From: Lonicera japonica
Taxonomy: Eukaryota; Streptophyta; Magnoliopsida; Dipsacales; Caprifoliaceae
Reading direction: 5' to 3'
DNA: 64,000 nucleotides
Assembly (NCBI GenBank): GCA_021464415.1
Contig: CM038467.1
Location: 47,615,715-47,679,714, forward strand
In this document: piece after piece, positions 1-11,445 of the stretch
How positions within the stretch are numbered: the stretch's first letter is position 1
How the letters are laid out: each line of letters starts with the position of its first letter
Made by a program: the position numbers and the translations under genes
Notes under the pieces: model-generated
The model's database searches: none
Seen by the model: the letters and a program-made list of their open reading frames with translations, nothing else
Told to the model about the DNA's origin: nothing

Positions 1-300
1 CTGATTTGTCTATATCGGTGTTCAAGGCATACTTTCCCCCCCATAGTGGTCGACGAATAACGACGGTGAGAAGAACTGAAACTAGGGTTTCATGAAAATT
101 AAATCAAAAATAAAGAACGAGAAATTAAGAACTTACAAAGAAAGGAGAACTACCGACGAACGAGACGAGCGGCGAATTCGGCGAAACGAACTAGAAAACA
201 ATAAAAATTCGACTGTTAGAGAAGAAAAAATCTCAGCGGAGATATGAAGGAGATGAAGAGGTAGGAGTTAGGGTTGAAGAAATAATACCTTTCTTTTGAA
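1..300 (-). other. Possible 5' end of an antisense gene in the 3' region of the element
   Basis: On the minus strand there is a leader with a consensus donor GTAAGT (131-136) and an acceptor TTTCAG (about 76-81), defining a candidate 61-bp leader intron. An ATG follows at 44-42 and opens a frame that runs off the window edge. An antisense gene between the coding region and 3' LTR is a known arrangement in Tat-lineage gypsy elements and is clearly present in the element at 45-63 kb. Only 14 codons are visible, so no product can be named. Confidence 0.25.
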
Positions 301-1046
301 AATTTCTTTCCTTTATTTCCCTCCAAGAGACGTCTCACCTTATTGAGATGTGTGTAAAAAGCAACCCTCATTTAATGAGATTTAACAGCTATCTCATTAT
401 GCTCAGTCAAAATCAATGACTGACGATATGACACGTGGAGGCCATTCATAGATATTAAAATTCTCCAAAAGACTGAATAAGAATGAGAAATTGCTCTGGA
501 GGAAATCAAGCCTCCGAACTCATGGAATTAGCATGACTTGAAGGCTTGGGGGGCAATTGTGGGAGCATAGTTCTAAACATTCTCTGGTGGGCCGAATTGA
601 TCTTAATGTTTCTTTATGGGCCGAATAAGTAAGACGGGGCCCAATTATCCTAAAAGATGAAAAGGATCATGAGTGAAGCCTAATAATGTAAGAGAACTAT
701 ATATAATATTTGCCGAGCAAAGAGAGGGGTAAGCCGAGCATAAGAAGGTGCCGCCGAGTAAAAAATAATGAACTTAAAAAAGACCTCCAATGTCAGGTGG
801 AGGATATATCAGTACAAGCTAGCTCACCAATGAGAAAAGGACGTCTACAGACGGTATCGCACGATGAATGATTACTGTACAAATAAATGATCAATTAACA
901 CGTGTAAGTGAGAAGAAGTTAGTTATAACAGTTGTCCCTCCGACAGGTGGATGGAGAAAATGAGTGCCACGAAAGCCCCAAAAATATGCCCCGGATGGTA
1001 ATTTCACTGGTGACCTAATCCATCTTGGGGAACACAAAATGCAGGG

Positions 1047-1056
1047 CTATAAATAG
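1047..1056 (+). promoter_or_regulatory. TATA box of the LTR promoter
   Basis: CTATAAATAG lies 120 bp before the proposed LTR end. This is a normal U3/R arrangement for a plant LTR. Confidence 0.4.
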
Positions 1057-1175
1057 AAAAAAGGTGCTCTCAAAAGGAGAGAGAAAAAACCTTGAAAAAG
1101 AGGAGGAGAGGCAAAATCCAGTTATCATTTCTACCAGTTTGGGCCGGACTTACTTCGGTGTATAAAAGCATCACA

Positions 1176-2350
1176 TACAACTATAGTTAGAGATTTTCTT
1201 ATATTATAATTATTCGTATTTTTGAATTGTACAAATATTTTATACAATAGTTGCGGCAACAATCAATTTATTGGAGTGGTGTTATATGAATTTGTCTAGA
1301 AAGTTTGTATGGAAAAAGTTTAGCATTTTTCTCATAGACGAGTATATCTTTTTGAAAAATTTTAGTTTTTTCACTATTTTTGTACAAGTGTTTTGTAAAA
1401 ATTGATGTAGCGTTAATTAATTAAATAAACTTGTAGAGGTAGACATACATTTAGTGTTTTACTGAATAAGCCTACTATGCATTTCAAATAGTGTCTATAT
1501 ATATATAGCACACTATTTGATTAAATATTGACAATATATTAATTTAGTAGGTTGGGTTGCTTTTTATTTAATTTAATCAATTGCAATTACCTATGTTAGA
1601 GTTTTGCATTTTAATTTATTATTAAATAATAAGATATATTAGAGTATTTGTTATTGAATAATGAGATATTAGAGAAAACTAAAAATTTAATTTCATCAAC
1701 TTAACCCACCTTAAAGTAGTTTACTATTTTAGTGTTGTTATGGAGTAAATTTTTGGAAAATAAAAGGAATGAAATTTTATTAGAAGATGGTTTATATCAA
1801 TCAAAATCACTTGTTCAATAATAGAACTGTCTATTCAGGTTTTAAATCTAGTTTACTCCGAACAAAATATTTCACTAAGTGCATAAAATAAAATAAAAAC
1901 CGCCCTTTAAACCATAGCCCACTAAACACTTTAAACTTTAGCTCACCAAACAGCCCACCTATGTTCATATATCAAATTGTTTGTTTTTATTTTGCCATAA
2001 AAGTAAAACTAGTTTAATCCGACTCGACTTTCTCAGTATAAATTCTATACATATTTATATATTTGTTCATTTATAATGATTTTTTTTATTTGATTCGACT
2101 TCAATTGGAGTAGAGATATAATTAATTTTATTTTAACTGAAAATCTCACATATTCAAGTGAGTTATTTTATTATTTTGTAATTAATTTAAAGTGTACAAA
2201 TTTTATTTGTCACATTAAATTTTTACTTATATTAATTTAAATAAATATTTGTGTCCATCAATTTGAAAAAAAAAAGTTTAATTAATTTCAATTTCAATGT
2301 TTTCTTTTTCTAATTAAGTGATAAAAAATACATATTTTGAAAGGAAATTC
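1176..2350. repeat. Local repeat segment A, copy 1
   Basis: ORF-free AT-rich sequence that aligns by eye, with substitutions and small indels, to 22975-25330 once the MULE at 23807-24963 is removed. Shared landmarks are a 'TTGYGGCAACAATC' stretch, a 'CATAGAYGAGTATATCTTT' stretch, and a block ending 'GAGTTATTTTATTATYTTG'. The tail also recurs at about 29229-29410. No function is visible. Confidence 0.6.
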
Positions 2351-2859
2351 AAAATATTGCAAATTAGGAATGGGACCCATAACCTACAAATTATTAATTA
2401 TTTATTTGTTCAAAAACAAATGTTCAACCTAAGATTGGGCCTATTTTTTAGATAACTGAAGGGGAACAACAAAACATTTCCTTGATTATTTTATTTTAAA
2501 ATTTTTATTTTTTTCTTAGACCTTCTAACTGTGAATTTTAGAAACTAGTTAATGTTATGTGGTGTAAATATTTTGTTTTGAGAGCCAAGGTAAACAATTG
2601 TTAGATTTCCGTAGACATCCAATACATATATAACTGATTTAAACAAAAAAAAATCAATAACTAATATACCGTTTGAGAGGTTTATTACCTAAAAATTTTG
2701 CAAATTAAAAGTTAATTTTGGGGGTTAAGTGATAATATCTAATAGTGTAGGGGGTTTAGTGTCAATTTTAGAAGATGAAAAGGTTTAGTGCAAAAAAGTG
2801 ATAGTTTGAAGGGGTTTAGTGTTTTTTACCCAATTTAAAAATCACTACGAGTTTCATTT
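2351..2859. other. AT-rich spacer, no gene seen
   Basis: No coding frame or clear element end. At 2735-2830 the motif 'GGGGTTTAGTG' recurs three times at about 60-bp spacing, a weak degenerate tandem pattern. Confidence 0.4.
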
Positions 2860-3919
2860 AAACTGATAAATTATTTGACCCCAATTTTTCCGAATAATAT
2901 ATTTACAATGGGTTTAGTAAAATATCCATACACATCTCCATTTGGATTATCTAAGTAACTAAATTGATAGGACCTCCTTTAAGCTAACTAAAGGAGGCAA
3001 GCAGCTCCCATTAATTACGCAGGATAAAAATATTGATTTTTTTTTATATGGAATATAGTATATATGATTTTCAGGATATGATTGTGGAGTAGCTCTTTAA
3101 CTAAGACAAATTTAACTTTAATGAAAAATTTATGAGTTGTTTTCATATATATCTAAAATCAATTCTAAAAAAAAATATTGAACAGGCATCCTATGCATTT
3201 TAAACCGGGTCTATGTTGAGCACACTATTTGAGTGAATATTAACAATATAAGTAGGTTTGGTTGACTCTACTAACTTATCAATTCCAGATTAATTAGAAT
3301 TTTTTAAGTGAGGTCTTTCTTTATTTTCTTGCTTGGTTAAATCGTATCGGTCTAGTAATTTATTATAGAATATTAATAAGATATTAGAGGAAACTAAATA
3401 TTAAATTTTCCCAAATTGAGTTCTCTTTCAGTGTTCTTAGAAGATTTAATTTTAGAAACAAAACCGAATTCTCTTACAGTTTTGACATTTTAGTGTTGTT
3501 AGAAGATTTAATTTTAGAAACAAAACCGTTGAAAGAGCGGTAGTGTTATAATATTGTTATTTGATTCATTCGTATAAATAAAAGGAAAATAAGCTTTACT
3601 ATATCAGTTTTAGTAGTGTTGCCTATTTTAATGCGTATTTATTTTATATAACTCTTATTTCATAGTGTCATTGTTGGTGACGTTTTAAGTATATTTCATT
3701 GTTAGTTGGGCTCTCCGAAATATATTCTATATTGTATACATAAATTGTAAAAAAATCGAAGAAAATCAATCAAGAATGATTTGAACGTTCACATTAATTA
3801 AACTTGAATCCTGCATAGTTTTAATATTCAAACCGAAATTCAAATTTTTATTATTATTCTATTAAAAAATTAGCATTTTTATTATAATCCTTTAAATGCA
3901 CAAATTTTAGAAAATAATT
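2860..3919. repeat. Local repeat segment B, copy 1, left part (continues at 9387)
   Basis: Matches 16690-18020 and 19080-20220. Landmarks are 'ACAATGGGTTTAG', 'GATATGATTGTGGAGTAG', 'GCATTTYAAA' followed by 'GAGCACACTATTTGAGTGAA', and 'AATCAATCAAGAATGATTT'. The unit is cut by the LINE at 3920 and resumes at 9387. Sister copies at about 18008 and 20207 keep the uninterrupted junction. Confidence 0.65.
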
Positions 3920-3944
3920 TTTTTTTGAAAGCTAACGGCAAAAG

Positions 3945-6900
3945 TTATATTAAATCAAGAGCCAAATCGTTACAAATGAAAGGAGGGGGAACACATTCCC
4001 AACTCCGAAACTCAGACGAAGAATCCGAGGCTCTAGCTAAGCAATGAGCCACGCGATTCGTAGAGCGACGAGCAAACGAGAACCTACAGTTCACTAAATC
4101 CTTGGCTAGGATTTTACAGTCATTTAAAATCAAACCTCCATAGGAGTAATCAGAAGCATCTCTAGATAAAGCAAGAAAAACAAGAACACTATCAGTCTCA
4201 ACAATAGCATTATGAACTCTACGATCTTTAATCTAGCTCAGGGCCTCTATACAACTTAGAGCTTCTGCGATAAACGGGTCTGTTGAACCTGGAAATGAGC
4301 CCGTCTTTGCTGCAATGAACCTCCCCTCATCATCTCTCAAAACAAGACCGAACCCGACCCTACCTGAGGCTTGAAAGACAGCAGCATCGAAATTACACTT
4401 GACCAAGTTCACACCCGGCTTGACCCAAGAGATAGCCGTCTGGTCTTCTGATCCACGGACTTGCTGCGCACCAAGCTGCGCCTCTTCCCACTGCTGAAGC
4501 AATGATAGCGCAGATACATATACTGCACAAGCCGGCTGGTTCAAGTTATTCCACATCAAGCTATTTCGATTAGCCCAAATAGACCACGCAACCATGGCAC
4601 ACACTGATGCATGTTTTCCCCCATTACAAGAGCTAACAGCATCCCACCACTCACCCAGATTCGAAACATGTGTACTAATATCACCTACCTCCGACATTGC
4701 CCAAATGGTTCGAGCTTTTGGGCACGCCACGAGAATGTGGAACTCAGACTCGACTTCAAGATTACAAACCGGGCAAAGCAAAGGCACTTCTATATGTTTT
4801 GTAACTAGCGCAGATCTCGTGGGGAGGCATTTAGAAAGAGCACGCCACAAGAAAAATCTGGTCTTTGATGGAATTTTGAGTTTCCAAAGGTGCTTCCACC
4901 TACCTGAATCTGAGGCGTGATGCATTGGGAAGCGAGCTGCCATGAGAGCTCTATAGCCGAGTTTCACACTATACTTGCCATTCTTAGATCCCCACCAGTA
5001 CCACGCATCATTAACGCTGTTTCGGCTTAAAGGAATAGACAATATTAGCTTAATGTCCCACGCGTTGAACAAGTCAGAAAGTAGGGAATTATCCTAGCAG
5101 CCAATAAGCTCAGTTTTGAGGGAACTGACTGAAAGTTCTTCGAGACCTGGGAGTACCATAGAAGTCACGCACGGCTGGGACGGGTCCGGCAACCAAGGAT
5201 CTTTAAAAACCTGAATAGAGATGCCATTTCCAACACGAATACGAGCTTTGCTACGAATGAGATTCTGAGTTGCGAAAACACTGCTCCAAATGAAGCTAGG
5301 ATTATAGCCAAGTTTTGCATTAAGAAAGGAACAATCAGGGAAGTACCTAGCTTTATACACACGAGCCATGAGAGAATGAGGGTGAGTAAGCATCCTCCAC
5401 CCTTGTTTGCCGAGCATAGCTAAATTATAGTCCCTCATCTTACGAAACCCAATCCCGCCGCCAGCTTTCGGTTTACATTGCCTTTCCCACGACATCCAAT
5501 GGATACTACGGCTTTCATTTGTTTTATGACCCCACTAGAAGGAGTTCATCATCTTTTCTAGCTCTTCACAAAGCGAGACCGGGATCAAGAACACGCTCAT
5601 CACATAGGAAGGGAGCGCTTGGATCACAGTCTTGAGAAGCACTTCTTTACCCGCAATAGAGAAGGTCTTTCTACGCCAACCTTCTAATCGCTTCCTCGCT
5701 TTCTCCTTCACAAATGACAGAATCTGACATTTATTATGCCCTATAAAAAATGGGAGCCCGAGATATTTCTCATCTAGCGCTGATTCTTGAACCCCCAAAG
5801 CATTGTGCACCTCAACTCTATCAGAGTCCGCCGTATTAGCGCTAAAAACCACTGAAGACTTTTGAAAATTGATAATTTGACCCGACGCTTTCTCGTATAT
5901 TCTAAGAACCTGTTTAACCATAGAACTCTCCTCCGCAATAGCCCGACAGAAAATGTAATTATCATCTGCGAAGAAAAGGTGAGAAATAGCTGGTGCCGAA
6001 GTAGCAACCCTGCACCCATGAATTTTCCCCTGCTCTTCATAGCCCTGAATCATATTAGATAACGCCTCTGCACAAATAATAAAAAAATATGAGCTAATCG
6101 GGTCGCCTTGCCTAAGACCTCTTTGCGGATAAATAGGACCAATTTCGTGCCCGTCCTGCATCACAGAATATTCAACAGATTGAACAAAAAGCATAACCAA
6201 TTCAACCCATCTGTCAGCAAAACCTAGCCGACGCATCATACTTTCCAAAAAGTTCCATTCGACTCTATCGTAAGCTTTAGACATGTCAAGTTTCAGAGCT
6301 GCAAACCCAACTTTCCCCTGCCTCTTCCTTTTTAGATAGTGACCTACCTTAAAGGCCACCATAATATTATCAGAGATCAATCGATTCGGCACAAACCCAC
6401 TCTGCGTATCAGAAATAACAGATGGCAAAACCAACTTCAAGCGATTAGCAACAGCTTTAGCAACAACTTTGTAAATGACATTACAAAGTGATATAGGGTG
6501 CATGTCAGCCAGAGTTTCGGGATTCTTAGTTTTTGGAATAAGAACAATATTAGTTTTATTGAGATCTGGAGGAAAATGGCAATTATTCAAATAAGATAGG
6601 CACGCAGCAGTAACTTGAGTTCCAATAATATCCCAAAAATTCTGAAAAAAAGCCGGATTCATACCATCTGGGCCGGGGGCCTTATCCGGATGCATAGAAA
6701 AAAGGGCGGCTTTGAACTCACCAGCTTCGAACGGCCTTAATAAGGTATAATTTTGCTCCTCTGAAATACGGTTCTTTACGAACCCTAGAATCTACGAATT
6801 GGCAGAACCCCTAGAACTGAAGATATCATCAAAGTAATTATAGATGTGGTCTGCGAGGCCCGAATCCCAGTCTTTCCACACCCCCATTGCGTCCCGCAGC

Positions 6901-8009
6901 TTCGAAACCATATTCTTTTTCCTCCTAGACGAAGCGTATTGGTGAAAGAACTTCGTATTTGAGTCTCCGGCACCAAGCCAGTGTTGCTTAGACCTCTGCT
7001 TCCAATAAGTTTCCTGTTGGTTTAGCAGAATACCCAGCTGTTTCTGCGCTTCTAAAACCCTTGCCGAAGCTGTCGCTGATTGGTGATGTTTCTGAGCGTT
7101 AATCTGCTCACGACATGCTTTAATTTTAGCCCTAAATTTTAATCGAAGGCAGTTCCCCCAAGCAGCAAGTTTCTTACCACAAAAAGAGATGCGATCTTGA
7201 ATATCTGACATACCTGGCGCTAACCAAGCCTCTCGGACTAAATTACGACAGTCTGCTTCAATTAACCAAGAGTTCTCAAATTTAAACTTATACTTACGGG
7301 CCCTGGGGTGCACAAGTGGCTCAATGAAAATAGCAGAATGATCTGAGTTACGAGTCTGAATATTTTGAACCGAAAAATTATTAAATCGCTGAACCCAATT
7401 TTCTGACGCAAGCGCCCGATCCAACCTCTCTTCAACTAAGCTTCCCGTTTTACGACCACGCTCCCAGGTAAAGGGGTAGCCTTGCATGCCCAAATCAATA
7501 AGATGACAAAAATCGACTGTGTCTCTAAACCCTTGGAGTAAGTAATTCGGGTGAAGATTCCCGCCCCTCTTTTCGGATTGAAATAATAAGTCATTAAAAT
7601 CTCCAATAACACACCACGGCAGTGTCGATTTATTTTTAAGGATCTTAAGAAGCATCCAAGAATCCCTCCTCCGTGTCCGCTCCGGCATCCCATAAAAACC
7701 AGTAAGGCGCCATCTATCCAAACCCTCGATATTTACCACTACGTCAATATGATTTTGCGAAAAGCTAATAAGAGACGCGTAATTCATTTCTTTCCATAAC
7801 AGTCCCATCCCACCTCCGATACCAACTCTATCTACAAAAAACAAACCAGCATACCCTAACCGTCTTCGAATACACTCCACTTGGGCTCGCCCCACTTTAA
7901 TTTCCATAAGAAAAATAAAATGAGGCCTATTCAAGGACACAAGGTCCACGAGCTCCTGAACTGTGCGTGAGTTGCCCAACCCACGACAGTTCCAACTAAT
8001 AGTGCTCAT
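3945..8009 (-). pseudogene. LINE ORF2: endonuclease, reverse transcriptase, RNase H (four in-frame stops)
   Basis: One continuous 1,355-codon frame is broken only by TAG at 6792-6794, 5535-5537, 5094-5096 and 4233-4235. Residues 1-230 are an AP-type endonuclease, with SWNCRG at 5-10, Glu36, GDFND at 136-140 and SDH at 222-224. The reverse transcriptase starts near residue 440, with KLDMSKAYDRVEW and the catalytic FADD at about 680-683. A zinc-binding zf-RVT stretch follows (CPVCNLEVES), then a C-terminal RNase H (RVT_3 type) with VKCNFDAA, AEAL and ETDS carrying the acidic residues. Catalytic residues are kept in all three domains. At 5535 and 4233 the stop falls where relatives have Trp. All four stops follow a C or could derive from CAG, which fits deamination in a CHG context. 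Confidence 0.9.
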
Positions 8010-8071
8010 TGCTTCCGGCGGGCCTGATTCCCAGCGCCCGCCCCATGCAAGTTTTTTGAGACATTTTGGCC

Positions 8072-9217
8072 CTAAGCTTCAGCATTATTTCCAGGCCCAA
8101 TATCCATTAAGTCCACCACCTCACCACTCTGCCTCCTCCTTTTCTGCTCAGTTATTACTACACCCTCTCGTTGGTCCACTTGCATGTTTGACTTAGGATT
8201 ATTTCCTAAAGTCAACACGTCATTTTGCTTTGAAATTTTTGCAATATCATCGACTGCCACTGATTGGGCAATCGTAGGATCTTTCCCGATTTGAATTGAT
8301 TTGTTTCCCTCCGCAAATTGTGCCTTAAGTCCCGCTTGAAGACTTTTGCCCTCCAAATTCGGATCTTGCCAGACACCAGCCGGCCGTTTGTCCGCTGTCA
8401 GAATTTCACCCTCTGGCGATTCAAACCTTAGCCATTTATTACCAACATTGCTTGTTTGCCGTTTTGTCGTTGCTTTCATAAACATACCATACGGACGCGG
8501 GGCATCCATTGCATCATTCTGGAGCATCTTAATGCAGAAGAACTCCGAGTGACCCATAACACCACAGTAAAAGCAAAACGTACTAAGGCGTTCGTATTTA
8601 AAATTCACCCAACACCACTCGCCGCCTTCTTTCTTAATTTTCATACGCCTTTTTAAAGGATTACGAACATCAAGTTTAACACGGATACGCATGTACGACC
8701 GCCAGTGACCATTAAAATTATTCTGGTCGGACTCCAGAAATTTACCGATGTAGTCTCCGATATGCCGGCCCACCTGTGTCGACCTGAACCCACATGGTAA
8801 GTCAAAAACTTGAACCCAAACATCCGAATGAAACAACGGCACCATGTTCGGATCCATTCCTTGTTCCACTTTTTCGACTACCAGAAGATGTTGAACATAG
8901 GACCATGGACCTTGCTTGATAATACGATCGTGTTCAAACGGGTGATAAAATGTAAATGAGAATAAGTTTGGAGCAAGATCTTGAATACATAATCCCATTG
9001 TTGGTCTCCAAAGACCCGCAAAACTTTGTTGCATAGCCGGGAAATTGATGACTTTATCAGTAAGCAGCCGGCCAACCAGGGTCCATTTCTTTCGATCAGT
9101 CGTAGGCGTAGTAGCCGGTTCATTAAGAATAACTGCGCCCTCATCTTCTTCGTCATCAATGACAATATTGGCCCATGCATCAGAGAGATCATTGCCGTTA
9201 AAACTAGAAGAAGCCAT
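8072..9217 (-). CDS. LINE ORF1: nucleic-acid-binding protein (DUF4283 plus zinc knuckle)
   Basis: About 381 residues from the ATG at 9217 (starts MASSSFNG). The open frame extends upstream to 9343, but that extension is a hydrophobic-looking translation of leader sequence and starts poorly, so I prefer the internal ATG. Residues about 46-190 resemble the DUF4283 domain of plant LINE ORF1 and gag-like proteins. A C-x2-C-x4-H-x4-C knuckle (CFYCGVMGHSEFFC) lies at about 215-228. In this family the protein coats the element RNA before target-primed reverse transcription. The stop lies 62 bp before the ORF2 start. No internal stop or frameshift is seen. Confidence 0.85.
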   Translation of the reverse strand: MASSSFNGNDLSDAWANIVIDDEEDEGAVILNEPATTPTTDRKKWTLVGRLLTDKVINFPAMQQSFAGLWRPTMGLCIQDLAPNLFSFTFYHPFEHDRIIKQGPWSYVQHLLVVEKVEQGMDPNMVPLFHSDVWVQVFDLPCGFRSTQVGRHIGDYIGKFLESDQNNFNGHWRSYMRIRVKLDVRNPLKRRMKIKKEGGEWCWVNFKYERLSTFCFYCGVMGHSEFFCIKMLQNDAMDAPRPYGMFMKATTKRQTSNVGNKWLRFESPEGEILTADKRPAGVWQDPNLEGKSLQAGLKAQFAEGNKSIQIGKDPTIAQSVAVDDIAKISKQNDVLTLGNNPKSNMQVDQREGVVITEQKRRRQSGEVVDLMDIGPGNNAEA

Positions 9218-9386
9218 GCAAAGGGAAGAGAGCGAGATGACCTGCTGGAATGAATATGCCGAGGCGAAAAGAGGAAAAGGCAAGAAAAAATGGGAGAGGA
9301 CGAAGAGAGAAAACGGAGAAACACAGAAACAGAGGAAGACCACTTTTCCTCTTATCTAAATTATTGCACTGAATAGAAAATAATTA

Positions 9387-11215
9387 ATATCAAGTGATTT
9401 GAGAACCATGCTAAATCATTCATTTATCATAATTAGTAATTCAAACAAAATTAAAATATAATTATTTTTCAGACTTTTATTACCCACTTCAAATCCTCAT
9501 GGTTATTTATTAATATAATCTAAAGTTTTATATAAATTTTAATAAAAATGAAAAATTATATTTGTTAAATACAACTATTAGAGAGAAAATATTTTGAGTT
9601 GTTTACGAATTCTAAATCTGATCTAACAAAACACATCTCCCTTTCTGTAACTTTTAATAGGAAGAAAAAAATTATAAAATCAACGACCTTCAATTTCACT
9701 TCAATTAACGAAGAATAAACAAATACAAAACTGAATGAAAATTATGTTGGCCAACCATTCACATCATGAAGGATTATCTAAAGTTTGAGCGAGACGAGCG
9801 TATCCCAATTTACGGGTAGGTTACGTTATAAAACTAAGTGAGCGCTTACAACGATTTTTATTTAAACGAAACTTTTTAAAAGTAGTAAATGGTAATTTTA
9901 TTTTTTTTGATAAAATTAGTTAACATAATTTTTTCATCGTAATTAATATAGATCATTTGCACCAAATTCTCCGAAAAATATGACTTTAGTATAAAAAAAA
10001 TTATACATCTACATTTTGGATAATCCAACTAATTAAAAGAACCGGTCCTCTTTAAAGTATGTCTAAAAACCCAAGCTAAGTCCACCTTTAAAACTTATTA
10101 GTGTGATAAGACAACAATTTACACTAATTTTTTTTTCAATCATACCCTGAATTCACTCTTAACTTTACTCAAAATGAAACTAATATATTTGCATAGAGCC
10201 TACCGTATATTGTTCGAGAGAGAATCGCGTATATCATTAATTGGGAAGATAATCTTATCGCAAGAATCGGGTATATTTCACACATTAGTTTTAATTGATT
10301 ATATAAATGTTCACATAGTGAAATTCTCAATTGAAGTTTCACTATTATAATTAATATGTGGGCATATTATTTCTTCCATTGATGTTTCTTATTATCTCTA
10401 AGTAAGTTTTTTTTTTTTTTTTTGCAATAACATTGTTATAATATATTATGTTTCTTTACTGTATTGGTTTCCTCATGATGTTATGTTTCCGTAGTTTCCT
10501 TATGCCTAACCCTATAAATAGTGTCTTCTTTTATCAATTCATTATTATTGAAATATAATTCATATTCTCATCTCCTTCTAAACATCAATAAACATTAGTA
10601 TGGTGAGTAAATTTTTGATGTGAATTAAATTATACGAGGTCATGAGGGCACAATAACAAAGTGCCACTTGTCACCTCTAACATAACTTAACTTCACTCTA
10701 GTTAAATAATATAATAATTTAAAACTTATTAAAATAAAAAATAATACAAGATTCTTGACCATAAGAATATTATTTATTTCAATAATTCATGTACAATTTA
10801 AAGATGCTAAATAATTATCTTTTCTTATTCTTCTCTCTTTTAATTTGATTTGTTTATTCTATAGGCATAACTTAATCATTAATTTTGTTATACAGTACAT
10901 TTTCACCACTTATTTATGTTTATGTAAAAAATAAATTCTTTTTTCACTCCTCAAATATTTGACTTGACCCACGAATTCAACACGAACTTGACACAAAGTT
11001 AGCAGGCTTGGATCAAGTATAAACAAATTCGGGTTAATTTCATGTCTCAGACAACTAACTCGTTGAATAAATGGGTAGTTTCCCAGTTACTAAATTTGAC
11101 ATGATTAACTATAAATTGACATGAAATCGATTTAGACTTAAGTTAGATAAGTTATGCAATTTTCAATTTTGCATGTAAATGATAGCTTGACCCGATAAAT
11201 GTACAGATATTATTA
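9387..11215. repeat. Local repeat segment B, copy 1, right part
   Basis: Collinear with 20217-22440. Shared landmarks are 'TGATTTGAGAACCATG', 'GAAGGATTATCTAAAGTTT', 'GTGAGCGCTTACA', 'AACAAAGTGCCACTTGTCAC' and 'CTTAATCATTAATTTTGTTA'. It carries an extra 157-bp insert at 10434-10590 that the sister copy lacks. There is no coding potential. Confidence 0.65.
10434..10590 (+). mobile_element. 157-bp TATA-containing insert, possible TRIM or solo LTR
   Basis: Present here and absent at the same place in the sister copy (about 21850). It is flanked by AACAT at 10429-10433 and 10591-10595, a candidate 5-bp TSD. It starts TGTTATAATA and contains CTATAAATAG at 10512-10521, like the promoter part of a small copia or TRIM LTR. 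The right end is not a clean CA, so its class is uncertain. Confidence 0.45.
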
Positions 11216-11445
11216 GGTAATAGCTGAAGGGAGAAAAACCACGTTGAGGTACAAGCATCTGAGTTTATGAAATCGGCAAAACTCAAATGCTTGGGGGGCA
11301 CTTGAGGGAGCCCAAAATAATGACTTAGTTTGGACCCAAGGGATTAGGCAAAACCCAGAAAAAGAAAGGGCAAGAACCTAGCACTGGAAGACATCGGCCT
11401 TGTAGCCGGCTAGAATTGAGGTTGCCGAGGAAATTATCAAGAATG
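11216..11445 (+). mobile_element. Fragment of a gypsy-type element: polypurine tract and start of LTR
   Basis: TGCTTGGGGGGCACTTGAGGG (about 11300-11320) repeats the layout at 543-565: a G-rich tract followed by a possible LTR start. The rest is short and ends abruptly at the next repeat segment. Confidence 0.35.

Larger units (their letters stand above)
1..1175 (+). mobile_element. 3' end of an LTR retrotransposon with its 3' LTR (558-1175)
   Basis: A purine-rich tract ending in CTTGGGGGGCAATTG (about 543-558) looks like a polypurine tract. It is followed by a candidate LTR that starts TGTGGGAGCATAG at 558 and ends ...GCATCACA at 1175. A CTATAAATAG box lies at 1047-1056. Right after 1175 the sequence resumes local repeat segment A, which also occurs without this element at about 22975, so the right boundary is supported by a paralogue. 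The element body lies left of the window. The family is probably Ty3/gypsy, judged only from the tract and the layout. No coding domain is visible. Confidence 0.5.
3920..9374 (-). mobile_element. Near full-length L1-type LINE, with ORF1 and ORF2
   Basis: A non-LTR retrotransposon lies on the minus strand. It has a short poly(A) tail (poly-T on the plus strand, 3920-3926), ORF2 and then ORF1 in the expected order, and a 12-bp target-site duplication, TAGAAAATAATT, at 3908-3919 and 9375-9386. The empty site is preserved in sister repeat copies near 18008 and 20207, which independently fixes both ends. ORF1 has no visible break. ORF2 is one frame with four internal TAG stops and no frameshift, so this copy cannot make a full ORF2 protein. 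Confidence 0.92.

Noticed and set aside
4594..4920. Plus-strand frames opposite the LINE ORF2
   Set aside because: Shadows of the minus-strand RT/RNase H coding sequence.
8878..9359. Other frames opposite or overlapping LINE ORF1
   Set aside because: No domain, and they overlap the well-supported ORF1.
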